Positions 1 through 12,334 of a DNA stretch of 64,000 nucleotides are shown piece by piece. A program made the position numbers and the translations under genes. Within the stretch, counting starts at the first letter, position 1. Each line of letters begins with the position of its first letter. The notes below the pieces were generated by a model that saw only the letters and a program-made list of their open reading frames with translations, was not told where the DNA came from and searched no databases. This DNA comes from Delphinus delphis (lineage: Eukaryota; Chordata; Mammalia; Artiodactyla; Delphinidae). The stretch lies in the NCBI RefSeq assembly GCF_949987515.2, contig NC_082696.1, positions 64,116,447-64,180,446 on the forward strand, written 5' to 3'.

Positions 1-1484
1 AAACTGCATAGTAAAATCTCGAAATTTTTGAAAGCTGAATTCAAAATAAGGATCCAGATTCATAAGTGGTTATTTTCCTATAAATGAGCTTAGTGCAATT
101 AATTGTAATGCTACTTATTATATTCACTTTAGGAGAAACTCAGAGAATAGTGGGGTTTACAGTTTGATGTACTCAAGGGAGAAAAAATGACAGAAGTCAA
201 CAAAAATTGTCTCAGGACATTTCTAAGAATAGGATTAAAGGATATATTTTATACTTGACTAAACAATAAACACCTTCAGAAAATAAAAGAAAGGTGTGAA
301 TTTAAATTATAAGTGAAATAGCAGTGTAAAATTTCTCTTAAGTCCTTTGGGAAGAGGCATCTGGCCTTTGGCGTAAGGAGGAAAGGAGCATATGTAATCA
401 TCCCTATTCATGATTAGGAGAGGCATGAGAAGCACGTTACCAGATGAGAAAGAATTGCAACTTAATTTACGCAATTCTTCTCTTCTGTTTTCTTCTCTCA
501 GGCAATCCGTGGCCTCCAGAAGATCAGTAAAGCAGTAGTATGATAGAATGGACAAGACTAGGTAACTCACTGTATGTAAGGACCAAGAGAAAAAAGGATG
601 GATTAAAAGCTGTTATCTTTTGATTAGGGTGACAGGTGTGGGTGTAGGGGAGTGGTGGAGGCACCATTTACAGAAATAGTGGTTAGAGGAAAAAAAGGTG
701 TGAATTTGTCGTTAAAGAGGTAGCATTTGAGAATAGGACAGTAGGGCTCAAAATAGAAACAGGAGCTAAATATATATGTTTATAAGGAAATCACCCACAA
801 AGTAAAAATAAATAAAGCTATGATTTTAGGATAAGATGTCTAAGGGGGAGATTTTAAAAGAAAGATAAAATAGGCCTTTAGTTACAGGTTTAAGGACACC
901 TCCATTTAGGACATGGAAAGCTAAAGCAAGGGTAGAGATATATAAGTAGAAAAGGCAGCTAACTACTGAGGAAAAACCAGGGGAAGCCAATGGATAATCC
1001 CAACTGGAGGGAAATAGTCAAGAAATGAAATGGGTCACCAATAAAAGGTTGAGGGGATGGACCAAGAGGAGAGAGGGACTGAAGAAGAAGAAATAGGGTC
1101 AGCAGTCACACAGCAGAATGCTGAATGAGACCTGAAGGGAATAAGCCCTGGTGTGTGTGGACCACCACTTCCTCTGATAATGGCTGTGGCAGATACAGAT
1201 TCATAAAGATTGGGGGAAAACGTGAGGTGGAAAGGGAAGTTGAAGGCCCTCTGTTTCCTTAGATGAGGACTGAGAATAGAAAAGCTTTGGAAAGGTGATA
1301 TAAAAAAATGAGCAGGTGTAAATGAGAGATGATAGGGCATTTTTAAATGAAGATGAAGGCCATATGCATGAGTTCACATATTTCTTGAACAACAACGGGC
1401 AGCCTGTGAGTTGGTCTAATAAATACGAGAAAAGTGTGATTGGAGGAGAGGCCCAAGGGAATCAAGATCTCAGTTAAATAGTGG
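1..1484. other. Gene-free AT-rich sequence
   Basis: I see no coding region here. Purine-rich stretches on the plus strand create several short open frames on the opposite strand (60-100 codons), but these have low-complexity Ser/Pro/Phe-rich translations with no recognisable domain. The sequence may include very old decayed repeats that I cannot name. Confidence 0.6.
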
Positions 1485-1686
1485 CTAAAACTGGGTATAG
1501 CACAGGGAGCTGAGCTCAGTGCTCTGTGGTGACCTAGACGGGTGGGATGGGGGGGGATGGGAGGGAGGTCCAAGAGGGAGGGGAGATATGTATACATAGA
1601 GCTGATTCACTTCATTGTACAGCGGAAATTAACACAACATTGTAAAGCAATTATACTCCAATAAAAAAATTAAATTAAAAAAAAAG
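1485..1686 (+). mobile_element. L1 LINE 3' UTR fragment (5'-truncated)
   Basis: This matches the end of a cetartiodactyl L1: a G-rich block at about 1540-1580, then the conserved terminal segment with the TGTAAAGCAATTATACTCC string (about 1640-1660), AATAAA, and an A-rich tail to about 1686. The same terminal segment occurs inverted in the L1 at 59.9 kb, so both belong to related families. Only the 3' UTR is present, so the copy is a typical severely truncated, dead insertion. The 5' boundary is approximate and I found no convincing target-site duplication. Confidence 0.85.
1540..1568 (+). other. G-quadruplex-capable G tract in the L1 3' UTR
   Basis: At least five runs of three or more G (including a run of eight) lie within 29 bases, with loops of 1-2 bases. 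This fits the usual G3+N1-7 quadruplex pattern. A G-rich polypurine tract is a known feature of mammalian L1 3' UTRs, so this is an inherited element property rather than a local invention. Confidence 0.7.
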
Positions 1687-2649
1687 TAGAGCATATTGTG
1701 GAGAACATGTGAGGGAGATAGACCACCCCAAAGGCCACAGTGGCATTCTAGCAGTGGAGTAGGTCTTGGGTTATGACTTTCATCCTTTCATTTATTCAGT
1801 AAGCATTAACGTTTTGACCACCTACAATGCACTCAAAGTGTGAGGAAGGCTCTTCAGCAATGGTCTTCTCCCACCTGGTGAGGGGAAGTGTTGAGTCCCC
1901 CAAAGACCACTTCAATCTTTCATTTATTTATTTTTTTAATGTGGATCTAATTGACTTAAAAGAAAGTAAAACATGAGAAACTAAGTCAAAGATTTTCCTT
2001 CAGTTTATAGTGAGGGGGGGAACCCACAAAATGGTGGGGAAAAAACCCCTATGAAATGGCACAATATTATTTTTATGTGGATAGAGGTCTAACTTTTTGC
2101 TAAAGATGGTCAAATGTTAGTGATAGAATTTTTTAATTTTTAGAAGTAATTTCATTCATACATCTAGAATTGAAGTTTTCTTAAAATGCCTAAGGGGAAA
2201 CACTACAAAGTATTTTTGTTGTTGTTGTTTTTCCCCTGACAGACTATTTCACTTTTATTGGCTTCATGATTTGCGAAATATTTGATGACAAGGCAAAACT
2301 CAAAGGGAAGTTTATTACTCTCATTTATTTTGCTCCAGGGTCAAAGAGAGTTGAAACATTTATCTCTGTAGTGCATCTTCTGCACACGCTCCTACCATGG
2401 GCACTGACTCATGGTCACATGTGAAAAGATTCTCACTTCTGAAGAAGAATGTTGCTTAATACCATGCCTACTAAATCACTGGGCCATGGTACTTTATAAT
2501 TACTATAAACAATAGTGATAGATTGATTTAGTAGAAGGTAGTTAGAAATTGTAAAATCCTCTGAAAGTAATAGATTGAAATTAATTTAAAAGATCAACTT
2601 TAAGACTTGCTTATAGCAAAAACCAGTTTTAGAACTGAAAGAGTTAAAC
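1687..2649. other. Gene-free sequence, possible L2/MIR remnant near 1785-1860
   Basis: No coding region is visible. A short stretch around 1785-1860 (a 'catttattcagtaagca'-like start followed by 'acctacaatgcac') resembles the inverted 3' end of L2 or MIR elements, but it is too short and decayed to call firmly. A GTT microsatellite of a few units lies at about 2217-2229. Confidence 0.4.
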
Positions 2650-2780
2650 ATTTAAATTTTACAGATTAGGAAACAAAGACCAGAGAAAATAAATCATACA
2701 CTGATGGGGGAAGAAATTGTAACTAGAATCCAAATCTTTAGTTTCCTAGAGTAAGGCTCTTTCTATAATCCCCCCAAAAG
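2650..2780 (-). mobile_element. MIR SINE fragment
   Basis: The order 'ttacagattaggaaac', 'gaccagag', then 'agaatccaaatct' and a degraded distal part is the central region of an inverted MIR. Divergence is high, as expected for this old family. Confidence 0.45.
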
Positions 2781-3454
2781 TAGTGATAATTTTAAAGTAA
2801 TAGTGATAATAAAGAACATTGTCCCACTAGCTGTGAACTATATTAATGAACAAAATCCACCATCCTAACAATCTTTATGGAAACTAGAACCAGTATCCAA
2901 TATTATTTAACTTTTGTTTTGTTATTTTTGTTCTTACTAACTGCATGATTCTATAGTGTTCCAAAGGTACATCAATTTGATTTTATTCTCATTTTTGTGT
3001 GGTATCTGAGTAGTTGAATTTTGTTTTGTATTTTCTATAACTACTATATCAAAGGTAAAGGTAGCTGTCAAATCCCCAACAAAGTGATGCTCAGTTAGAG
3101 AACTCATTAATTTCGACCAAACTAATGTTATTTTCTGTTATTAATTTTTTTTCAAACATTAGGAAATAGACTAATCATCTGTATTAATGAAGCCAATAGA
3201 CATACCAATAGTCACCCAGTCATCCATACTAGAAATGCTAAGGATCTTTTTAGAGTTATGAAAACTGAAGAGAGTTTAGATTGTTACCCAGGCCAACCAA
3301 CATATGGCTACCACATTTGAGATTAGAATTCAAGCCTTATAATTTCTCCATTAGAACTCTTTAAAAAACATATATGCCAAAACCCGAAAGCCTTTACGTT
3401 TGTTATAATCTTCATGTTATTTGATTATTTCTCTTCTATAGGTGAAGAGAATAA

Positions 3455-3660
3455 ATCCTTAGTAAGCTGCTACAACGTTCTAGACACTGTGCTTAGAAAT
3501 TTGCTTATGCTTACCATTACTTTTTGACTCTTAAATGAGTCTCTGATATCCTTTTTAGCCCATTTTTCCAGTTTTGGAGACAAAGATTCAGATTACTAAA
3601 CTTGCCCCTAATAATATAGATAGTAAAGTGGCACGAAGGTTCACACAAAGTTGTTTTCAC
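3455..3660 (-). mobile_element. MIR SINE, diverged
   Basis: The text runs from a 'ttctagacactgtgctta' segment through 'cccatttttccagttttgg', 'acaaagattcag' and 'aaagtggcac', which is the order of landmarks in an inverted MIR. The copy is old and its edges are uncertain. Confidence 0.5.
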
Positions 3661-3696
3661 TTCAGACCCTATTCTTGTTTTCTGTGTAGAATAGCT

Positions 3697-3770
3697 CTTA
3701 ATTTTCATTGTTAATTATGTAATCTTTCTCTATAATTCCTTAATTTTCATTGTTAATTATGTAATCTTTC
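3697..3770. repeat. 42-bp-period tandem duplication
   Basis: The 32 bases at 3697-3728 recur without mismatch at 3739-3770, a period of 42 bases with a 10-base spacer after the first copy. The unit is AT-rich with the core TTGTTAATTATGTAATC. This looks like a local slippage or duplication event, and the perfect identity implies it is recent. Confidence 0.95.
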
Positions 3771-4659
3771 CTAATGCTAATGCTTCCTTTATCAACTCAT
3801 GTTCAAAGCAATATATATTTTGGCATTTATATTATCTATTTCCTGAGGAATATTTTGTTCTCTCAACTTGCCAGTGGCATAAATATCGCTTCATTAGAAA
3901 AGATGGTCAAATATTCCTCGTCTTTATTTCTTAAAATAACATCTTGCAGAACAATATTGTGTTGACTCTGAGTTCTCAAAATAAAATCTCATCCTAGACA
4001 AGGTATGGGAGGTAAACCAGAAACCCAGGGAACTTGTCTTCATCATTGGATGACAAACCAACGATTAGGCAGAGATTTTCCTGAGATGAACCAGTAACTC
4101 ATTCTTAAAGCTGACTTTTCCATTATGGTAATTGTGTATTTCTAAAACATTTAGCATGATGATCCCTGGCATTTTTTTGTTGATGTGACATCCTCCAATA
4201 ATGCTTTGTAAATATGGAGAGACCCATTTAACAGATGAATTAACCAACACAAGGAGATTAGATGCATGTTTGGAGTTAAATTATAAACTACTCAGAAAAA
4301 ATCTAAAGGCTTTAGAGCCTTTAACTGTGGTTTAGTCAACAATCTAATGAGAAATTAATAAAGATACACATGTAAGCCTGAGGTGATAGTTTCAGATCAA
4401 TTAAAATGGTACCTAATTCTGCACAGTCAGGTACATGTTTTCAAAGGCATTACTGACAAATAATAGCAATGAGATATTTCAAAGATGTGTTAGCACATGC
4501 TGTGATCCAGTGTATTCTCTGCATACTGGTTTGACATATTTTTCTAATTAAACAATAAAAGGAAATTGTCAGTTAATTGATTTTTAAGAAGTTAATTTAA
4601 GATATATACTATTATATTGATTTAAGGAGTCTATAGCATCATTTTCTTCTTTTTTGGCA
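3771..4659. other. Gene-free AT-rich sequence
   Basis: No gene, RNA or clear repeat is recognised. Short open frames on both strands have no domain-like features. Confidence 0.5.
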
Positions 4660-4719
4660 TCAAGTTCTTTCATTCTCTCTCTCCCCCAATCTCTATCTCT
4701 CCTTCCCTCTCCCTTTCTG

Positions 4720-4799
<80 letters not shown>
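4660..4799. repeat. Pyrimidine tract, (CT)n and (CA)n compound microsatellite
   Basis: An imperfect pyrimidine-rich tract (about 4660-4728) leads into (CT)12 at about 4729-4752 and then (CA)23 at 4754-4799. The mirror-type CT/GA tract could adopt triplex (H-DNA) and the CA/TG tract Z-DNA in supercoiled DNA; that is known of such tracts in general. The open frames across it (Ser/Leu/Thr/His repeats or Arg/Glu/Cys/Val repeats) are artefacts of the dinucleotides. The length should be highly polymorphic. Confidence 0.97.
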
Positions 4800-4801
<2 letters not shown>

Positions 4802-6129
4802 TAACCATCCTTTTCCTCTCTGTCAGCGATTTGACACTCTGGCTTGAGATAAAATTTTCACGCTGAAAGTACTATTTATGACTATAAGCAACAAAATACA
4901 GAATAGCAGATCTAGGATAGATTGACAATCATAATAACAACTATTATCCTCTAAAGCTGTTTCCTGCTACTTAAAGGGGCAGAGTATCCATTAGAGAAAG
5001 CATATATGAGTCATTCTTTAAAGTATGGCTCCACTGGAAAAATGCTTTGTTATGGTGATTGTTGCAAATATAAGTGTATTGCCTTTGGTGCTTTGAAATG
5101 AAAGTGGCTTCATTTCACTTAAGAAGGTTATGTGAACATGTTTAAATTGGTTACATTTGAATCCATGTGTGGTTAAATCTTTCTTCCAGAGAGAAAAGAA
5201 AAGTTATTCATCTCCATTTCTACTACAATAATCGTAAACCTGGATTTTCTAACTCATATTCTGAGTACAAAGTCCTATTTGTGTTCTCTGTACCTCACCC
5301 ACACGTACCGTTTAAATTTACCAGGATAATCACTTTCAAACATTATAGTGGTCATATTTTCCTTGCTCATGAACCTCCATTCATATCCAGTAGGTTAGCA
5401 GATAAAATATAAACCTATTGTCTTAGCATTCAATGGATTAACTTACACTGCTTGGGAAAAATATTTCCTCATTTCCTTCATCTCAGACATGGAAGTCTGA
5501 AAAAAAAAAAAAAAGATGTGAGGAAGTAAAAATAGAACTTTCCAAGACGGTAGAGTACATGCTTAATATCACTTTATTAGGATGGGCATTTGTAGAGATT
5601 GGATCATTCTAGAAGACAGCTATAGTGATCATTAGCTTTTTGATTTCTTTCTTGCACTTTCTTGGGGAAAAATTGTTCCTCTCTTCTCAATACTTGCACC
5701 AAATTTTAGTTTTTGAATCAGAGTACACCTCATTTGTGAACACAGACACTGGCTCAGGGTTTATAGTGGCTCATCTCTGGAAATTTTGCCAGACTGTGTA
5801 GAAAAATATACTCCTCTTCTGAGTTCACTGACACTAAGAACCAAGGAAGCCTGGAGAGACCAGACGCCATCTCTACCAACACATGGAAAAAGGAAAGAGC
5901 TTACCTGAAACAAGAAAAAACAGAGCCAGGAGGACAAAAAAAAAAAATCTCTGATGACTTTTTGGGCAGCAGGACTGAGTTGTGTCTGAAACCATTTACC
6001 TGAGTTGAAATTTTTTTCTTTCATTTTTCAAAGTAAGTTTGGGGGTTTTATAATTTACAACTATAAGACTGAAGAAATACTGTTATTAAACATCTGATTA
6101 GGGTGACGATTAAAGGTATTATAAATCAT
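4800..6129. other. Gene-free sequence with a short poly-A tract
   Basis: No recognised gene. A poly-A run lies at about 5500-5514. An open frame on the minus strand at 5761-6024 contains two GTAAG/GTAAA donor-like sites but resembles no protein I know, and is treated as chance. Confidence 0.5.
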
Positions 6130-6142
6130 TCAAGAATCTTTT

Positions 6143-6354
6143 TTTTTTTTTTTTTTTTTTTTGCGGTATGCGGGCCTCTCACTGTTGTGGCCTCTCCCGT
6201 TGCGGAGCACAGGCTCCGGACGCGCAGGCTCAGCGGCCATGGCTCACGGGCCCAGCCGCTCCGCGGCATGTGGGATCTTCCCGGACCGGGGCACGAACCC
6301 GTGTCCCCTGCATCGGCGGGCGGACTCTCAACCACAGCGCCACCAGGGAAGCCC
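6143..6354 (-). mobile_element. CHR-2 type tRNA-derived SINE (copy 1)
   Basis: The poly-T at 6143-6162 is the inverted A-tail, and the element reads on the minus strand to the 'gggcttccctgg' head. The tRNA-related region keeps recognisable promoter boxes: an A-box-like part and a B-box-like segment near 6285-6300. A target-site duplication is clear: the TCAAGAATCTTTT just left of the tail (6130-6142) is repeated at 6355-6367. The CpG-rich body is much more GC-rich than its surroundings and explains all the overlapping open frames on both strands; none is a gene. Confidence 0.95.
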
Positions 6355-6599
6355 TCAAGAATCTTTTGAAGTAGACTTAAACAATGTGAATTTATAGTAC
6401 ATGATGCTTGATTTACTGTATACGAAGTCATTTTAAGTCAGTATAATCCTCAAAATAGTTATAATAGAAGTATTCATTTAACAGATGTTTATTTTGTTTA
6501 TTCATTTCTCTTGTAATACTTTGTATCTTAATTTTTCATTAATTTAGAGTTTATTTTATACTATTTTATTTATTTTAAATTAATAGTATTTTTAATAAC

Positions 6600-6860
6600 A
6601 TGCCTGTTATTTTTTTAGACGTAGAAGATATACAATCAGTATCTCCCTCCAAACCCTGCTCAGTTCCACCCCATCAACAGGTGGCAGGCTATTAAGTAGA
6701 TTTTCATATGTAGATTTTATGCATATTTATTATGTATATTTCCAAAGATTTGTATCTATATACAAGTAAATGTGATTATATTATCTCCCCCTCGTTTCTG
6801 CATAACAGGCAGCATAACATACACAGTGATCTTTCCCTTACTTTTTGCATTTAATATGTA
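6600..6860 (-). mobile_element. Possible old L1 fragment
   Basis: The stretch resembles inverted L1M-like 3' sequence (for example 'tatatacaagtaaatgtga' and 'cagtgatctttccc'). The assignment is by general appearance only and could be wrong. Confidence 0.3.
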
Positions 6861-6879
6861 GACTGATAGCTCCCAAGTT

Positions 6880-7170
6880 TATATCTGTAGGCCAGATCTC
6901 TCCCCTTAATTCTAAACCCACATGTCTAACCACCTAATTGGCATCTGCACTTGGTATATAGTAGACATCTCAAAATAAATTTGTCTGAAATTGAACTCGA
7001 GACCTCTCTCCACACCAGCTCTATTTCTAGTTTTCTTCATCTCAGTCACTGACATCACCAATCTACCTTTTCAGGCAAGTGATGTCACCCATCCCTTTCC
7101 CCCTATTGCCCTCACTACAGTTCCAGCAATAAATCCTATTGGCCCAAATTCAAACTACATCCAGAACTCA
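6880..7170 (+). mobile_element. L2 LINE fragment
   Basis: Landmarks in order are 'ccagatctctccccttaa', 'aactgaactc'-like and 'catctcagtcactgacatc', ending near 'catccagaactcaacagcgg'. This is the region just upstream of the L2 3' UTR. The reading frame is destroyed by indels; the 74-codon frame here is only a remnant. Confidence 0.6.
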
Positions 7171-9592
7171 ACAGCGGCTCACCACCTGTGTTTACCACCA
7201 TCAATAAAGTTCTAGTAATATCAATAAACTAATAAGTTATGAATAATTGAAAAAGCATTTGTATTCATTCTCTCTCAGCTTTACAGTAATAGGAAAATCA
7301 AATTTTATAAAGGAAGTCCAATAATTATTTGTTACTTTATGCAGAGGATAAATTCAGCAAATTTATAGGTATTTCAAGAGAACTAGTGTGTGAAATTTCT
7401 TTTAACGAATTTTCTGCAAAGAATAAAGTGCACTTAAGGTTTAAACAGTTCTTATATATTTGGGGTCAGAGGTGGGCTTAGTTCTTGGAATTAAACTCTG
7501 TGGTATTAATTTTGCCATTTGGGACATTGTAAGAAAGCACAATGCCCCTGTATAGCCATAAAGAGACAAAGATATTCAGTAAGGATTCTTCTTGGTTAAT
7601 CCCACAGAACAGATTTAATCCCGGTCAGTAAATATGAAGTAAGCTGTTGTTACCCACTATAAAGCTTATGGAAGCCTGTCATGGATATATGTACACGTGT
7701 ATGAAATATGTATGAAATCGCCATTATTGAAAACATTGGCTATTATAGTAAAAGACTAAAAAAAATTTTTTTTAAGTATCAGTCCATTAAAACTTAAGAT
7801 TTCTCTTAGAAGTTCAAAGGGCACATATAGAAGAAGCTAAATAAGTTCACAAATTTAATCTGGAGACTTTACGAGGAGTTCCACTGGGGATATATGAAAT
7901 AGCATGGAATCAAAAATCATGTTATTATGGAAGTTAGTTATTGTGCTACTTTCAAATTTAAACATTTTACCTTATGTCAGATAACCAATGATCGTGTTTC
8001 TTCCATTTGACATTATTGCTAATTACCTACATGTTATTTCACAACACACACATCATCAGAATTGTTATTCTTTCAGACACCTTTCCTTTCACATTTGCTT
8101 TGATTCACTTGCACCTGTAACGAAGTGAGCTGTGACACCCTGTGTCTATGTGGAATTGTGAAGCTATTGAATTAAGAATGATGTGAACTGAAATCTAAAC
8201 AGTCTCAAGAGACATCCTCCAATAGTTACATGTTGGAACTTGGGGAAGTAGTATTCTTTTAAGTATTTGCTTTATAATTTATATACGCATTACATATATT
8301 CATTTGTCTGAATATTTCATTAATGATTGAATGAGAGGAGTTCGGTTTCTGGGATAACTGAGTAAGCTTCTACTATGCCTACTCGGCTACACACACAGAC
8401 ACACACCCACACATTTCTCCAGTAAATAGGAATAACATATTTTTCCACGCTGAATACATAAGCTCTTCTTAAAATAATGATAAAGCTCACAGTCCTAAGG
8501 TCAAACAAGTATTATCTGGATACTCACCCTGGTAAATGATTGTTCTTAACTCTGTAGTGCTATTTAAACTGTCTGAGACACAACTTCTTCTTCTGTAAAA
8601 TGAATGGGTCTAATTTTCTTTGCAGTTTTAAATTTCCCCAGTTAAAGCATTTTGAAGCGCAAACCAAAAAAAAGCAAATGCAGTCAAATATTTCATGTCC
8701 ACTCTTCAGGCATTACTTTACTCTCAGTAAAGTCTTCCCCTATCCACACCCAGAAAAGTCTTCAGTAACCCTTCTGTTATAACAATAATAGTCTAGTTAC
8801 AGCCTTTAGATACAATTACAGTATCTTTCTGTATACCTTCTTAACAATCAGATCATTATTTCTAACATTTCACTGATTATATTTATGAAACACATATCTC
8901 TTGAGTACTATTTTTATAATTTTCCCCTCAAATGCCCAAAATTTGGGGGTTAAAACAATATTCGTAATACCATTAAAATGAGAAAAAAGAATATTTCGTC
9001 CTGAAAACAGTGAAGCTTAATATACTGAAGAAACATTTAATTGACCTGTATTGAGTCATTTTGAATCTATGGTGAGTATTAAGTAACACTTAATCTTGAA
9101 CCATGCAATGTTTACTGTAGGTGCCAACTTCACAGTAGAGCAGCTAAGCCAATGTCTGTACCACAATTAACCTGAATGTAAGCAATGCAATTAGAAGGCT
9201 ATTTGCAGTATTATATGAGCATGGTTACAACCATTCTGGGGTTTTCCTTAAACAAGTTCTAATTACCGATTCATGTGGTATCAGTAATAGCTAAGTTTTA
9301 TGCCCCTGTAAGAAACAACACTTCGAAGGTGGCTACATGTTATTTTTAAGTGAATTCAGCATTTGCTTTACCTTTCAGAGCAATAAACTGTAATCATGCA
9401 ATTTATTTTCAGACAATGCAGTGGGGTTTTTCCCCTTTTTTTGGCTTATAGGGAATTTTTGTTTTAGAACTTCTGAATAAAGGAATGTTACACTAAATTT
9501 TTATTTTATTTTAATGGTGATTGCTTTTATATGAAAGTTTGTTTAAAGATATGAAGTACAAATAAGGAAAACAACCAGGGAATACTAAAGCA
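7171..9592. other. Gene-free AT-rich sequence
   Basis: No gene or clear repeat is recognised in this 2.4-kb stretch. Short AC-rich patches (about 8390-8412) are visible. Confidence 0.5.
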
Positions 9593-9599
9593 TAAATTG

Positions 9600-9815
9600 T
9601 TTTGTTTTGTTTTGTTTTTTTTTTTGGTACACGGGCCTCTCACTGTTGTGGCCTCTCCCATTGCGGAGCACAGGCTCCGGACGCGCAGGCTCAGCGGCCA
9701 TGGCTCACGGGCCCAGCCGCTCCGCGGCATGTGGTATCTTCCCGGACCAGGGCACGAACCCGTGTCCCCTGCATCGGCAGGCGGACTCTCAACCACTGCG
9801 CCACCAGGGAAGCCC
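9600..9815 (-). mobile_element. CHR-2 type tRNA-derived SINE (copy 2)
   Basis: The inverted copy begins with a (GTTTT)n tail variant at about 9600-9626, followed by a body nearly identical to copy 1. The inferred target-site duplication is short: TAAATTG at 9593-9599 and 9816-9822. The tail has mutated from pure A into A/C units, a common ageing pattern. The overlapping 70-90 codon frames on both strands are SINE artefacts. Confidence 0.95.
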
Positions 9816-9822
9816 TAAATTG

Positions 9823-11194
9823 GTTATTTATAAAATGAAGGAGAGCCATTACTATGAATTTTTCAATTTTTCTTGAGTTGATCCTGTTCTTGTTTACACC
9901 TGACAGGGAATTCAGGAGGGCAATTAATGGCATTCTTCACAAGAGAAGACATATCATTTTTTCTTTTAACAATGACCCTGATCTCTATGCCCAACAAAGA
10001 AGACAGATAAACATTTAGCTGACAGGCTTGAATCCAGTAGCTCACATGGATAACTACTTTTTTCACAAACTGCTGGGAACAAGGATTGTCTTTAAAATAT
10101 TAAAGCTTTAAGCCCAACAAGACAATATGATGAATTGAGAATTTGTAATCTATATATATAAATACTGCCCAAGGACAGCAAATCAATAAGGTACAACACA
10201 GGAATAAATAGGGATGGGGAACTTTTTTGTCAGGAAGATAATGATGGGAATGGAATCAAGAATATGTACTCAAATGAAACACAACCACAACTACAAAATT
10301 ATCTTTAAAACAAGAGGAAACTTTATCCACATTTTCAAAGTAGAAGCTTCTGTTTTTTGACACCTAAAACCTGTAACTTCTTTGTTTACTGTTATTCTTG
10401 ATATGGGGTTCTGAAATGGAGATGAAAGCAATTATTCCTTCCCTTATTTTGAGCCTTCTTATAGCTTTTTCTGAGTCTGTTTACCCTCACAATTTGAATG
10501 GCAAGATTAGAACATAAAAGTGACTCTTAATGGAAGAAACATTCTCAGAACATAGCAGCAAAATCCAAAGGTTTAATAAAACTTCAAGGTTCAATTAAAA
10601 CATTTTTTTCTTAGTTCAATAAGGACTGTCAACTATGAAAACATGATAGTTAATGACAGTACATTTCAAGATAGTACCACACAAAAAATTTATCAAGTTT
10701 AAACATGAATATATGTTCATAGTTCTGTTACAATATAAAAGCCAACGAACCAACCATGACACAAGCTAAGTAAACATCTGATAGAGTAAAAAAGAAGGCG
10801 GCCTTGGGCTCAGTTGTTAGAATGGATCTGAGAATAGATTCTGAGACATGTGAATTCAAATTTACAGAAGACATATCTGAACACACATTTCTATTGCCAT
10901 CAGGTCATCTGTTATGTATGTATATTTGGGATCTAAAAAGCCCCTTCTCCAAAGCCTCATCTGAGGAATTACTTTAAATTGAATAATGCTTCAGGACATA
11001 GGCTTTTGCCTCTAGAACTTTGTAAAAGAAGTTCTGAGTTTGCACTCGTTTCCTGATTCAGAATGGAGGCTCAAAAATATGTGTTCAACCAATCAATAAA
11101 TGAGGTATAATCATTTTTAACTGTGCAAGCCAGTTGAAACCTCAGGTATAGAAGCTTATAGATGTGCATAAACTCCAGTCTATACACAGTGTCA
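9823..11194. other. Gene-free AT-rich sequence
   Basis: No gene or clear repeat is recognised. Confidence 0.5.
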
Positions 11195-11385
11195 GCTAAC
11201 TATGGAATGCTGCCTGTTTTTATAAATAAAGTTTTATTGGAACACAGCCGTGCTTGTTCATCTGTGGCTGCTACTGTCCTACAACAGCAGAGTTGCCTAG
11301 TAGCTACAGAGACTACATGGCCTGCCAAACTGACAGTATTTGCCATCTGCCTTTTACAGAAAAAGCTTGCTGACTGCTGCTGTTT
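11195..11385 (-). mobile_element. MER-type non-autonomous DNA element (copy A)
   Basis: The sequence contains the characteristic 'aataaagttttattggaac' and 'acagccgtgcttgttc' segments, then 'tacaacagcagagttgcc' and 'tttacagaaaaagcttgctga'. This is a common mammalian MER repeat, probably of the hAT/Charlie group, in the inverted orientation. The 76-codon frame through it is not a gene. The exact subfamily is uncertain. Confidence 0.7.
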
Positions 11386-12334
11386 TGTTTAAGCATAAGC
11401 TTTTTAAAGATTATAAAAACTTTCATTTGCTAAATTTTCTTTCAATAATCTGTACTAGATTTTTTTCTGATTACTCAGCTGCAGTGAGTCTCTGAATCCA
11501 ATATCTTATACAAAATAGGTGGTTTTCACAACTATACTAATATTGACCATTGCAATACCCTTTCCCAAAGTGCAGTGAAATCAAATAGTCACAGAGAATA
11601 AAATTATTTAGTCTTCTATAACTTAACAGTTGGTCCTAATTTTTATAGACATCATTTAATTATATGACAACCCGAGTGTGCTAAATATTTGTTTTGGTTA
11701 TTAATAACTTTTGAAAACTTTTCTTGCAAGAATTTGGATAATTTCTTATTGGCAAATGAGATCCTGATAGACTTGGTCACATTTACAAATAATGTTAGAT
11801 CAGGGTTAGCTTAAGCAAAAGTATAAATGTATTAGATATTACATATTTTACAAAATCGGAGAGAGACCTGAATGACCAGACCATGTGAATGATGTAAATA
11901 ACAACATTTCCAAGAACCTCAGTAGTGAGGTTTTGTGAACCCTTCCATGCGTTTGCTGCTGTTGAAAAACTACTCCAATTGCATTTTTTCTGAGTTTCTA
12001 CTTGAGATTCAAATCTCTGAGACAGAGTTACATTTGCCTAGTTTGGCTCTTATTTCCAACCAGATAGACAGAAATTTATTGCCCACAATTGATAATGTCA
12101 TGAAGGTCACAGGGAGGAGGCATTTTTTTAAAAAAAATAAGGAATGCTATGAAGAACTAAACAAAAGACCTCCACTAAGGCATTCTAGACAAAGGGAAAA
12201 ACATGCTTACAGCTGTAGTTGTGTGAAAACATGTGATATACTATAAAAACAATGAGGAATACTCTAAGGCAAGAACTATAGATATTTGGAGATTGAGTGG
12301 TATTGCTGACAAAACAGAAGATAGAACTTATATC
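11386..12334. other. Gene-free sequence between two inverted MER copies
   Basis: A 103-codon plus-strand open frame (11935-12246) is among the longest non-repeat frames of the window. Its translation has no recognisable domain, ends in a Lys/Arg-rich region, and the A-rich codons come from an A8 run. I regard it as chance. Confidence 0.45.

Noticed and set aside
1035..1340. 101-codon minus-strand frame and neighbouring Ser/Pro-rich frames
   Set aside because: Produced by purine-rich low-complexity sequence on the plus strand; no domain or splice context.
4729..4799. Regular short repeats that might suggest a CRISPR-like array
   Set aside because: They are simple dinucleotide microsatellites; there are no spacers, and the sequence is mammalian.
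5761..6024. 87-codon minus-strand frame with two splice-donor-like sites (CAGGTAAGC near 5907 and CAGGTAAAT near 6002)
   Set aside because: Donor-like strings are frequent by chance; no acceptor/exon partner or protein similarity was seen. Would be reopened by RNA-seq reads here.
11935..12246. 103-codon plus-strand open frame
   Set aside because: Not covered by a repeat I recognise, but it has no domain, no conserved features and an A-run-driven Lys stretch; chance length is plausible in 64 kb.
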